From: DASVVT01 sp036386415
Lineage (GTDB): Bacteria > Acidobacteriota > Blastocatellia > Pyrinomonadales > Pyrinomonadaceae
Assembly (NCBI GenBank): GCA_036386415.1
Contig: DASVVT010000088.1
Span: 77,259-141,258 of the forward strand
Reading direction: 5' to 3'
Length of the DNA: 64,000 bases
Under the pieces are notes generated by a model that worked only from the letters and a program-made list of their open reading frames with translations, was not told the origin of the DNA and did not search any database. Both the position numbers and the translations under genes were made by a program. Below, piece after piece: positions 26,582 through 34,485 of the stretch. Each line of letters starts with the position of its first letter. Positions within the stretch are counted from its first letter, which is position 1.

Positions 26582-27038
26582 AAATCTTCTATTCTCCTGT
26601 AGCTCTTCTCAAATTAGAGAGGCAAAAATTATACGAATCGCTTACGACGCTTGCAATCGTGACAAACATATGATGCACGATCATTAAAATCGTTTGCGTC
26701 GTCCTCCTTACCTCGAAAAAATTGTCTCCAAAACAACTTTTTTCGTAGCCATTCAGTACGCAAAAGAGCTCGTAGCCGCCCCAATTCACCCTTCATGATG
26801 AACGAATGAGTGTTGAACTTTAGCTATAGCTCAAGTTACGACCGGACGGATTAAATACATACAGGAAAAGGACTTAATTGCAATCTTTTCATTCGAAAAA
26901 AGCAACCTATGAAGTACGTCTCCCATCATAATACCGGTTTTCGATGAACTGCTCTTTGTAAGTTCGTCATCGCCATGCGTAGCCCCCATTCTGCGTTATA
27001 AATGCAGCTGTGATGGCCTCCAGCAAGCCATCGCTCAC
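26582..27038. other. AT-rich intergenic region between divergent genes
   Basis: No convincing gene. It should hold the promoters for the FmdB gene (minus) and the transglycosylase (plus). Structures visible: an inverted repeat CGAAAAAATTGT / ACAACTTTTTTCG at 26714-26745, and a short hairpin GATGGC / GCCATC at 27012-27032 close to the transglycosylase start, which could affect its translation. Confidence 0.45.
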
Positions 27039-27707
27039 ATGGAGATTGATAGAATGAAACTAACCCCTTTCGTTCCCCGTTTTCGCTCTTTTAAGTTTGC
27101 ACCATTTACGATCATCGCCCTTTTCGTCTTCACCAATTTAACAGGCATCTTCTTTAATCGCGCTTTTGCCCCGGAAGCTCAGGCTCAGCCCGCAATTGTG
27201 CAGGTTGACGAAGATTTTATTCCTGCGGACATTCCTTCGTCTGGCGATCATGATCTTGATCTGATCATCTTCCGCGCAGGCAATCATCATGGCGTTGACC
27301 CGCGATTCATTCACGCGGTTATCTGGCAGGAATCGAAGTATAAGGTGCAGGCCAAATCGCACGCTGGCGCACAGGGCTTGATGCAGTTGATGCCCGCTAC
27401 GGCGCGCCGCTTCGGTTGCACGGACGCCTACGATACCACGGCGAATATCGAAGCCGGAACGAAGTACCTGCGTTTTCTCTTGAAGCGGTTCAACGGCAAC
27501 GTCTCGCTCGCGCTCGCCGGTTACAATGCCGGTGAAGGCTCCGTCGATAAATACAATGGCATCCCGCCATACGGCGAGACGCAGACTTACGTGCGCAATA
27601 TCACTTCTCGCTACGGGAAATTCTTCCACCCGGTGCTCTCACCAGAGCAGGCGCGCGTCGAGTTTCATCTCTCACAGGAAATCGCACAGCTCCAGTCAGC
27701 TCTTTAA
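27039..27707 (+). CDS. lytic transglycosylase, SLT domain
   Basis: 222 residues; start ATG 27039 or the internal ATG 27054. Signal anchor about 20-38 (FTIIALFVFTNLTGIFF). SLT domain about 75-205: catalytic Glu in VIWQESKYKVQAKSH (about 105), then GAQGLMQLMPATARRFG, IEAGTKYLRFLLKRFNGN and LALAGYNAGEGSVDKY. This compact form resembles MltC/EmtA-type or phage-type enzymes. It cleaves peptidoglycan glycan strands in the periplasm. It stands alone and is followed by a strong terminator. Confidence 0.93.
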   Translation: MEIDRMKLTPFVPRFRSFKFAPFTIIALFVFTNLTGIFFNRAFAPEAQAQPAIVQVDEDFIPADIPSSGDHDLDLIIFRAGNHHGVDPRFIHAVIWQESKYKVQAKSHAGAQGLMQLMPATARRFGCTDAYDTTANIEAGTKYLRFLLKRFNGNVSLALAGYNAGEGSVDKYNGIPPYGETQTYVRNITSRYGKFFHPVLSPEQARVEFHLSQEIAQLQSAL

Positions 27708-27741
27708 GATTTAAGCCCTTCCCTGACCCGTACCCCTCGGG

Positions 27742-27781
27742 AACCGCGCGCCAGAGTTAATTGCAACTCTGGCGCGCGGTT
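27742..27781 (+). terminator. intrinsic terminator-like hairpin after the transglycosylase gene
   Basis: A 17-bp perfect stem, AACCGCGCGCCAGAGTT with its complement, closes a 6-base loop, followed by TTCGCTTTTG. The T tract is weak, but the stem is very stable. Confidence 0.8.
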
Positions 27782-27913
27782 TCGCTTTTGCTTCACGGAG
27801 CCGTGTTCAACAAAAGCGCCGCGCGAAAAGAGGATGCGCGATTTGAACCACCATTGACTTCAGCGCCTGAGTCGGCGTAGAAGTCACCTGCCTGTTCATC
27901 GCTGGAACGAGCT

Positions 27914-29971
27914 ATGAAAACAACCGATGATAGTGTGGCAGCAATCTCGCAACCTCCTGCGACCGCAGACCAAGGAGATGAGACTCACAAAGCCTCGCCA
28001 GAGACTAACGGTGCGTCTAAGCTCAGGCGCAAGCAGGTCATCATCATCGGCGCGCTCATCTTTCTCGCGACTTTCTGTACGCGGCTGCTGTACTGGCATA
28101 GCGCGCGTCTTGATGCCGCAAAAGTAGAATCAATGGCGACCGCCGGTTATAGAGATATTGCGCGCCTGATCGTAGAGAGCGGCGTCGCTTCTTTCTTCAG
28201 CACATCTTCACCGCTCAGTAGCCCGAACACGATCAGCTACCAGCCCGGCTACTCGCTGCTGATGGCGCTCTTCTACCGTTTGTTTGGCGAGCGGGACGCG
28301 GCGCTCCAATTTTTTCAGATGACGTGTGACGCGGCGGCGGCCCTGATGGTCTTTCTCATCGCAGCCGAGCTGTTGCCTGTCGGGGCGGCGATCATCAGCG
28401 GAGCGCTTGCTGCGCTCTGTCCTCAGTTCTCCTGGTACTCGATTGTGTTATTGCCGGATTCGATGGGGGTGCTGCCGATCCTCGTCGCTGCATACTGTCT
28501 GATTCGCGCAAGAAAGCGGCCACGCCTCGCCTTCGTCATAGCCGCAGGCTTACTTATCGGCCTCTCATGCTGGCTGAGGGCGAACGGTCTGCTTCTCGCG
28601 CCGTTTCTAGCCGTCACTCTGGTTCCGCTTCTGTTCGAGCGCGGCAGGCGACTGCGTTACGCTCTGGCGCTCGTGTGCAGCACTATTCTCATCCTCGCGC
28701 CGCTGTTCCTACGCAACTGGGTCATCCACGGCTACTTCCCTGTCTTCTCGCTGCGCGCCGGAAATACCATGATCGAGGGAATAGCCGATTACGATACCGA
28801 AGGGAGGTTCGGGCTGCCGAGAACAGATTTGAGCCTGATGAAATGGGAGTCTGAAATTTACAACCGGCCAGACTACTACGGCAATCTCTTCGAGCCTGAT
28901 GGAATCGAGCGCGAGCGCATGCGCCTCAAGCGAGGGCTGGCTGTGATACGTTCTCATCCGTTCTGGTTCGCAGGGGTCATGGCACGGCGCGCCGCGTCCA
29001 TGCTCAGGCTTGGCAGGGTTCACCTGATCTCGACCGAGCCGCCCGTTACCCATCCATTTCCAGCGAGCGAGGGAGAGTCGCCGCCCGTTTGGACAAGCTC
29101 GCCCGCACAGATGCTGGCACAAAGCATCATCCAATCGCCGCAGGCGAAAGTCACACTGACGCCTGACGGCGCGGCACTCTCTGTCACGGGCGATGATTCA
29201 AAATATGGAGATCAACTGGCCTCCGCGCCGATTCCCATTGAGGAGAACCATGATTACCTGTTGACGATTCCCATCAGGGTCGAACAGGGGCGCATGATGG
29301 TCAGCGTGTTGAGCGAGAACCGAAGCACCACGTACGCCTCGACAGTCTTTGAGGCGATGGAGGGTAAGACGCCTGAGGAACAGCCCCTCTCGACCATTGA
29401 GCTTCCTTTCGTAAGCAGAGAGGCAGGCCGCGTCCAGGTCGTCTTCAGCAACGCGGCATCAAAGCCCTCACATCCGCTCGTAGAGGTCGGCCAGATCAAA
29501 GTCTTCGCGCTCGGTCGGGCTTCATATCTCTGGACGCGCTACCCGCGCCTGGGGCTCTGGCTCGCGCAGAGACTCTTCTTAACCGCCGTCATGCTCCCGC
29601 TTGCTATCTTCGGCGCTGCGCTGCTCGGACTCTCGCGGCGTTGGCGCGTGCTTTTGATCCTGCTCGCCGTTCCGGCTTACTACTTTTGCGTGCAATCTGC
29701 CCTACATACCGAGTACAGGTATGTCCTGGCCGTCCATTATTTTCTTTTCATGCTAGCGGCACTGGCGCTTTACCAGCTTGGCGACCTGTTGTGGCGAGGC
29801 TTACGGAAGAGCAGTTCTCTCAGGAAAGGGAAGATGCAAACGCAGAGGACGCAAAGTACCTCGCAGAGGTCGCAAAGGATCAACTCCTTTGCGCTGCACT
29901 TTGCGCCCTTTGCGTTTGTATCTCTATTCACCAAACCACTCTGCTCCAATAGACCTGGCCGCATCATTTGA
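27914..29971 (+). CDS. GT39-type membrane glycosyltransferase
   Basis: 685 residues. An acidic/polar N-terminus, then about ten membrane helices: the first at about 40-57, a block between about 120 and 270, and a final group at about 545-630. Features of the PMT/ArnT superfamily: the SYQPGYSLLMALFYRLFGERDA loop region, YSIVLLPDSMG and LFLRNWVIHGYF. These enzymes transfer sugar from a polyprenyl-phosphate donor in the periplasm. A soluble beta-like domain (about 400-535) lies between helix groups. The last ~48 residues, rich in Gln/Arg/Ser, are encoded by a CGCAAAG repeat and look added. A GT2 gene follows in the same direction; it may make the polyprenyl-phosphate sugar. Confidence 0.82.
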   Translation: MKTTDDSVAAISQPPATADQGDETHKASPETNGASKLRRKQVIIIGALIFLATFCTRLLYWHSARLDAAKVESMATAGYRDIARLIVESGVASFFSTSSPLSSPNTISYQPGYSLLMALFYRLFGERDAALQFFQMTCDAAAALMVFLIAAELLPVGAAIISGALAALCPQFSWYSIVLLPDSMGVLPILVAAYCLIRARKRPRLAFVIAAGLLIGLSCWLRANGLLLAPFLAVTLVPLLFERGRRLRYALALVCSTILILAPLFLRNWVIHGYFPVFSLRAGNTMIEGIADYDTEGRFGLPRTDLSLMKWESEIYNRPDYYGNLFEPDGIERERMRLKRGLAVIRSHPFWFAGVMARRAASMLRLGRVHLISTEPPVTHPFPASEGESPPVWTSSPAQMLAQSIIQSPQAKVTLTPDGAALSVTGDDSKYGDQLASAPIPIEENHDYLLTIPIRVEQGRMMVSVLSENRSTTYASTVFEAMEGKTPEEQPLSTIELPFVSREAGRVQVVFSNAASKPSHPLVEVGQIKVFALGRASYLWTRYPRLGLWLAQRLFLTAVMLPLAIFGAALLGLSRRWRVLLILLAVPAYYFCVQSALHTEYRYVLAVHYFLFMLAALALYQLGDLLWRGLRKSSSLRKGKMQTQRTQSTSQRSQRINSFALHFAPFAFVSLFTKPLCSNRPGRII
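29826..29928. repeat. CGCAAAG-type repeat, copy H3, inside coding sequence
   Basis: Contains CGCAGAGGACGCAAAG and CTTTGCGCCCTTTGCGTTTG in inverted arrangement. It overlaps the 3' end of the GT39 gene and codes for its odd C-terminal tail. Confidence 0.75.
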
Positions 29972-30022
29972 CTTTTCATCCATCATCACGTAGAAGCCTG
30001 TGGCCTTCTTGAAATCGCTCAG

Positions 30023-30730
30023 GTGTCGGAATCGATGAAGCTCTCTGTCGTCATGCCGGTCTACAATGAAGTGGGAACGATCGAGGAGATCATTGCCCGC
30101 GTCCAGGCTGTTGAAGAGATCGAGAAAGAGTTGATTATCGTCGATGATTTTTCGACCGACGGGACGCGGGAAAAGCTTCGGCAGCTCGACGAGAGCGATC
30201 ACATACGCGTCTTCTATCACGATAAAAATCGGGGCAAAGGCGCGGCTCTGCGTACAGGCTTCTCTGCCGTGACGGGTGAGATCGTGATCATTCAGGACGC
30301 AGACCTGGAGACCAATCCACATGAGTACCCGAAGCTCATCCAGCCAATCATGGAGGGCGCGGCGGACGTGGTCTTCGGATCACGCTTCGCGGGCGGCGAA
30401 TCGCACAGCGTGGTCGGCTTCTGGCACTACGTCGGCAACAAGTTCTTAACCATCCTTTCCAACTGCTTCACGAACCTTTACCTCACGGACATGGAGACAT
30501 GCTACAAGGTTTTCCGTCGCGAGATCATCCAGCGCATCACGATCGAAGAGGATCGTTTCGGATTCGAGCCGGAGATCACGGCGAAGGTCGCGGCGATGCG
30601 TTGTCAGGTTTACGAGGTGAGCATCTCCTATGGAGGCCGGACGCGCAAAGAGGGCAAGAAGATCGGCTGGAAGGATGGACTGCGCGCCATCTGGTGCATC
30701 CTGAAATACAACCTTAGAAGTAGACAGTAG
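30023..30730 (+). CDS. family 2 glycosyltransferase (polyprenyl-phosphate sugar synthase type)
   Basis: 235 residues from GTG 30023; ATG 30035 is an equal candidate. GT-A fold: SVVMPVYNEVGTIEEII at the start, IIVDDFSTDGT (about 44-54), NRGKGAALRTGF and the metal-binding DAD in IIQDADLETNP (about 95). CYKVFRREI and the end block are like DPM1/ dolichyl-phosphate mannose synthases. No long C-terminal membrane helix, so probably peripheral. It would charge undecaprenyl phosphate with a sugar from a nucleotide sugar, which fits the GT39 enzyme just upstream. The last residues (SRQ) and stop come from repeat E5. Confidence 0.88.
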   Translation: MSESMKLSVVMPVYNEVGTIEEIIARVQAVEEIEKELIIVDDFSTDGTREKLRQLDESDHIRVFYHDKNRGKGAALRTGFSAVTGEIVIIQDADLETNPHEYPKLIQPIMEGAADVVFGSRFAGGESHSVVGFWHYVGNKFLTILSNCFTNLYLTDMETCYKVFRREIIQRITIEEDRFGFEPEITAKVAAMRCQVYEVSISYGGRTRKEGKKIGWKDGLRAIWCILKYNLRSRQ

Positions 30731-30868
30731 TCAGTAGCCAGTAGTCAGTAGAACAGAAAATCAATTGACGCGGTTTGTGATACTCATCTAACATTCGTAG
30801 TAGACAGCAAAGCATCACACCCTGTTTCTATTTTCTACTGACTACTGACTACTGGCTACTGTCTACTT
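30716..30868 (+). repeat. CAGTAGN 140-nt element, copy E5
   Basis: Arms AAGTAGACAGTAGTCAGTAG and CTGACTACTGACTACTGGCT. Interior has TCAATTGACGC, ATACTCATCTAA and TAGTAGACAGCAAAGCATCA, the E-family core. It touches the GT2 stop and ends one base before the ATG of the sigma54 activator. Confidence 0.9.
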
Positions 30869-30869
30869 T

Positions 30870-33035
30870 ATGATTCGCATTCCTATGTCAACGCTAAATA
30901 TGTCCAGCACCGCGCAATCACTTTCGCTCGAGCGCAAGATCAAGATGCACGAGGCGCGCGAGGCGATCATCAACCGGCTGGCGCTCGACCTGCGTGCGAG
31001 CATCGATCTGGATAGATTCCTGCACGCCATCGTCTCCGAGCTGGGGCGGATGATGAACGCGGATCGCTGCGACGTGATCCAGCTCACCTCGGAGCGTGAA
31101 TTGCGCATCAGCCATGAATGGCGCGCCACAGAAGATGTGCCTTCGAGCCTAGGCACGGTCATTCCCATAGACCTCAGCCAGTTGGCCGAGCATGTCGATC
31201 TGATGAAACCGATTCGCCTGGACGACACCAGCGCGCCGGGGCTAGACCATAAAGTGCGCTTGCTGGCCGCATCCCTGGGCACGCGTTCCTTACTCGTCGT
31301 GCCCGTCATTCTGGGCGGCGACCTGCTGGGACTGGTCGGTCTGCACAACACGCGCGCCCCGCGCAGGTGGCTCGACGACGAGGTCTCTTTTCTACAGTCT
31401 ATCGCACGGCAGGTCGCCGTCGGCTATCAGTACACGCGTCTCTACACGGACAAGCAGCGCGAAGCGGAGACGACGCGCGCGCTGCTTGAGATCGCCAATG
31501 CCTTGAACGCGCGCTCGGATTTCGGCGAGGTGACTTCGCTCGTCCTGGAACGCGCCATCGCCTTGATCGGCGCTGACTACGGCGCGCTCGGCGTGCTCGA
31601 CCCTTCGGGCGGAAGGATCAGCCTCGCCGCTTTCAAGGCCGCGCCGCATGCAGCGACGGATTCCGTGCGCGGACTGATAGACGTGCACGGGCAGTCTTTG
31701 GACATCACGGAATATCCGGCGATCATCGAAGTGCTGGCCGAAGGCAAGACGATGCGCGTCATGGACACGCAGCTTCCGGTCGCGTTTCGACTCATCTTCA
31801 ACGCCACGCTCGGCGGGCGCGCGGCGCTCGTCGCGCCCGTGAGAATCGCGCGGCATACGTTCGGGCTGCTGGGTCTCGTGTGGAGCGCGGCGCGCGAAGG
31901 ATTCGCGGATCACGAGGTCGCGCTCGTCGAAGGCATCGCGGATCAGATCGGCACGGCGCTTGAGCGCGATCAACTCTCCGCCGAGGTGATGCGCCTGAAG
32001 AGCGCCCTGCACGAGCGCAGCCCGGAGGGGCGCATCATCGGGCAGGCTCCGGCCATTCGTCGCGCCATAGAGCTTGCTTTGAGCGTCGCCGACACGCAGA
32101 CCTCCGTTCTCATACAGGGTGAATCCGGCACGGGCAAAGAGCTGCTCGCCAACCTGATCCATTACAATTCGGGGCGCGAAGAGAGACCCTACGTCAAGCT
32201 CAACTGCGGCGCGATTCCCGAAACCCTGCTCGAATCCGAACTGTTCGGCCACGAGAAGGGCGCGTTCACGGATGCGCGCGCACGCCGTCGCGGACGCTTC
32301 GAGGAGGCCAACGGCGGCACGCTCTTTCTGGATGAGATAGGCGAGATGAGCCTCTCGGCTCAGGTGCGTCTGCTGCGGGTGCTTCAGGACGGCGAGTTTA
32401 CGCGCGTCGGCGGCAATGAAGTTTTGAAGACGGACGTGAGGGTCATCGCCGCTTCCAACGTCAATCTTGAGCGCGCCGTCGAAGTGGGCAAGTTCCGGCG
32501 CGACCTCTTTTATCGTCTCTCCGTTTTTCCGATCCACCTGCCGCCCCTGCGTGAGCGCCTTGAAGACATTCATACGCTCGTCATACATTTTCTTGAACAC
32601 TACAAACAGAAGACAGGGCGCTTCATCTCCGGCATCTCGAAGGACGCTCTGGCTGCGCTCGTCAGCTACGACTGGCCTGGCAACGTGCGCGAATTAGAGA
32701 ACGCCATCGAGCGCGCCGTCATCATCGCTTCAGGACGCCAGATCGAGCTCACAGACCTGCCCGAAGCGATCAGCAAGAGCATGCAGGAAGACCGCTCGCG
32801 TCTGCGCGGCGAGCGCGCAGAGGCCGCCAATCGTGGGCGCGCTATCACACTGGAAGTCAACGTGCCTTCCTCTATGGATGAGATCGAGCGCCAGGCCATC
32901 GAAGCCACGCTCGACTACACGGGGGGCGACAAGACTCGCGCCGCACGCGCCCTTGGCATCGGGCGCAAAACCCTCTACCGCAAGTTACAGCAGTACAACG
33001 ATTCGCCTGATGTAGAGGCCACTGATAAAGATTAG
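30870..33035 (+). CDS. sigma54-dependent transcriptional activator with two GAF domains
   Basis: 721 residues. Two GAF domains (about 35-190 and 205-365) should sense a small ligand or redox state. AAA+ domain (about 390-630): Walker A GESGTGKELLAN, the sigma54 loop GAFTDA (a variant of GAFTGA seen in other members), Walker B GGTLFLDEIGEM and the arginine-finger region FRRDLFYRLSVFPIHLPPLR. C-terminal Fis-type HTH (about 670-712): AIEATLDYTGGDKTRAARAL, RKTLYRKL. It binds upstream DNA and drives ATP-dependent opening by sigma54 RNA polymerase. No phospho-acceptor domain, so control is by ligand or partner. The layout is like FhlA/NorR. No obvious target nearby. Confidence 0.94.
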   Translation: MIRIPMSTLNMSSTAQSLSLERKIKMHEAREAIINRLALDLRASIDLDRFLHAIVSELGRMMNADRCDVIQLTSERELRISHEWRATEDVPSSLGTVIPIDLSQLAEHVDLMKPIRLDDTSAPGLDHKVRLLAASLGTRSLLVVPVILGGDLLGLVGLHNTRAPRRWLDDEVSFLQSIARQVAVGYQYTRLYTDKQREAETTRALLEIANALNARSDFGEVTSLVLERAIALIGADYGALGVLDPSGGRISLAAFKAAPHAATDSVRGLIDVHGQSLDITEYPAIIEVLAEGKTMRVMDTQLPVAFRLIFNATLGGRAALVAPVRIARHTFGLLGLVWSAAREGFADHEVALVEGIADQIGTALERDQLSAEVMRLKSALHERSPEGRIIGQAPAIRRAIELALSVADTQTSVLIQGESGTGKELLANLIHYNSGREERPYVKLNCGAIPETLLESELFGHEKGAFTDARARRRGRFEEANGGTLFLDEIGEMSLSAQVRLLRVLQDGEFTRVGGNEVLKTDVRVIAASNVNLERAVEVGKFRRDLFYRLSVFPIHLPPLRERLEDIHTLVIHFLEHYKQKTGRFISGISKDALAALVSYDWPGNVRELENAIERAVIIASGRQIELTDLPEAISKSMQEDRSRLRGERAEAANRGRAITLEVNVPSSMDEIERQAIEATLDYTGGDKTRAARALGIGRKTLYRKLQQYNDSPDVEATDKD

Positions 33036-33154
33036 GCTCCGGCAAACCGTTTCTTGCGCGCCTTGACACGCATTTGCTATATTCTGCGACAGCAATTTTG
33101 CGTGCAATTTGTGATCCCGAAGCGTGGGCTTCAACCGGAGAAAGGACTCGATCA

Positions 33155-33562
33155 ATGCGAAACGAGAGAGAAATGCGGCGGCGCGAGGGGTCGGACGCTT
33201 CAACCCGTCTCGCCTATCTTCTCATCGGCGGCGGTATCGGCGCGCTCGTGGCGCTTCTGTTTGCACCGAAATCGGGACAGGAGCTGCGCGGCGACATTGC
33301 CGATGCGACGCGTAAAGGCATCGACCGGACGCGCGAAACCGCAACGCAAATCGGCGCACGCGCGGGCGAGTATTACGAAGCGACGCTTGACAAGGCTGGC
33401 GATGTCGCCACGGCCGCGCGCGAAGCTGCCGCCCGACGTGGCGGACAACTCACCGCTGCTATCGAAGCTGGCAAACAGGCTTACGCCGAAGAGAAACGTC
33501 GCACGCAAATCTCCGGCATCGAACCCGCCGCGCCAGTTTATGACGAGGGGAAGAAAAGCTGA
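33155..33562 (+). CDS. YtxH-like membrane protein
   Basis: 135 residues from ATG 33155, chosen for the upstream GGAGAAAGGA. A short membrane segment at about 19-36 (LAYLLIGGGIGALVALLF) is followed by APKSGQELR, the standard YtxH/general-stress-protein signature, then a long Ala/Arg/Lys-rich helix (about 45-115). Such proteins are induced by stress in Bacillus and may support envelope stability. Same direction as the next membrane protein gene (51-base gap), probably an operon. The upstream gene has a repeat-free gap of 119 bases. Confidence 0.85.
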   Translation: MRNEREMRRREGSDASTRLAYLLIGGGIGALVALLFAPKSGQELRGDIADATRKGIDRTRETATQIGARAGEYYEATLDKAGDVATAAREAAARRGGQLTAAIEAGKQAYAEEKRRTQISGIEPAAPVYDEGKKS

Positions 33563-33613
33563 TCGGCTGAGGGACGTCTGGTTTCATATCTAAAAGCTGA
33601 GATTTAAAATCGA

Positions 33614-34186
33614 ATGGTATTGCTTGCCCTACAGATGAAGACGAACGATCCCATGTTCTGGGTGCTGGTGATTATCGCCCTCTCCTTCGTGGTGATCGCT
33701 ATTGCGATGGTCGCCATCGCTCTCTTTGTCAATCGCGCCGTCAAGATGGTCAACCGTCTGGAAGAGCGCGTCGAGCCTTTGCTGCAAAAGGTTTCGGTGC
33801 TGAGCGACCAGGGCAAGCAAATCGCCGCGCAGGGCAAAGAGATTGCGGAACAGGTCGGCGTTATGTCCGGCCATCTTTCAACGGCGACGATGCACCTCTC
33901 CGAATCGGCCTCGATCATCAAGGATGAGGTGCGCGAGCTGAGGCTGCTCGTCAGTGAAACGGCCACACGGACGCGCGACAAAGTGGCGCTCGTCAGTCGC
34001 ACGATAGACGAGACGCAGGAGCAGTTTTTGACGACCAGCTCCTACATACGCAACCGCGTGATCGAACCGGCGCGCGAGCTGGCGGCGATTATGGCGGGCT
34101 TCCGCCGTGGCCTCGAAGTCCTGGTTGCGCCCGCGCCGAAGCCCATTAATCAGACCTACGGAGACGAGGAGATGTTCATCGGTTAG
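33614..34186 (+). CDS. membrane-anchored coiled-coil protein (DUF948-like)
   Basis: 190 residues; Met at 33635 is an alternative start. One membrane helix at about 18-40 (WVLVIIALSFVVIAIAMVAI), then a long heptad-patterned helix (about 45-150), with LEERVEPLLQKVSVLSDQG, resembling DUF948 proteins, which pair with YtxH proteins in Bacillus. The C-terminus ends in a short conserved MAGFRRGLEVL block. This neighbourhood (YtxH then DUF948-like) supports a shared envelope or stress role, still undefined. A terminator follows. Confidence 0.75.
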   Translation: MVLLALQMKTNDPMFWVLVIIALSFVVIAIAMVAIALFVNRAVKMVNRLEERVEPLLQKVSVLSDQGKQIAAQGKEIAEQVGVMSGHLSTATMHLSESASIIKDEVRELRLLVSETATRTRDKVALVSRTIDETQEQFLTTSSYIRNRVIEPARELAAIMAGFRRGLEVLVAPAPKPINQTYGDEEMFIG

Positions 34187-34217
34187 AAGCCTTTGAAAAC
34201 ACCTGCGGCACTGAAGA

Positions 34218-34266
34218 GCCCGAACCATCGCCTCCGAATAAGGAAGCTGGTTCGGGCAAATTTTTT
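34218..34266 (+). terminator. rho-independent terminator
   Basis: Stem GCCCGAACCA / TGGTTCGGGC with a 20-base loop, followed by AAATTTTTT. It closes the YtxH/DUF948-like operon. Confidence 0.85.
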
Positions 34267-34307
34267 AGAGCGTGTCTGAAAAGGAGTAGAGAGAAGGGTG
34301 AGTTGAG

Positions 34308-34398
34308 ATTTAAACGCAAAGGGCGCAAAGTGCTTCGCAAAGGAGTTGCTTCTTTGCGCTCTCTGCGTCTTCGTCCCTTGCGTCCTTTGCGTTTAAAT
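34308..34398. repeat. CGCAAAG-type inverted repeat, copy H4
   Basis: Left arm AAACGCAAAGGGCGCAAAGT, right arm CCTTGCGTCCTTTGCGTTTA. Located between the terminator and ileS. Confidence 0.85.
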
Positions 34399-34485
34399 TC
34401 CCTTGTTCTTTAACCGTTCTCCTTTTCACCCTTTACCGCTTTACTGCTAATATTATTGATTCAATCAATGGAAAGTGAAGACAGT

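Noticed and set aside
26589..26789. 66-codon minus frame upstream of FmdB
   Set aside because: Lies in AT-rich promoter sequence; no recognisable features.
32255..32275. GAFTDA instead of GAFTGA in the sigma54 activator
   Set aside because: A variant seen in other family members; not a sign of loss of function.
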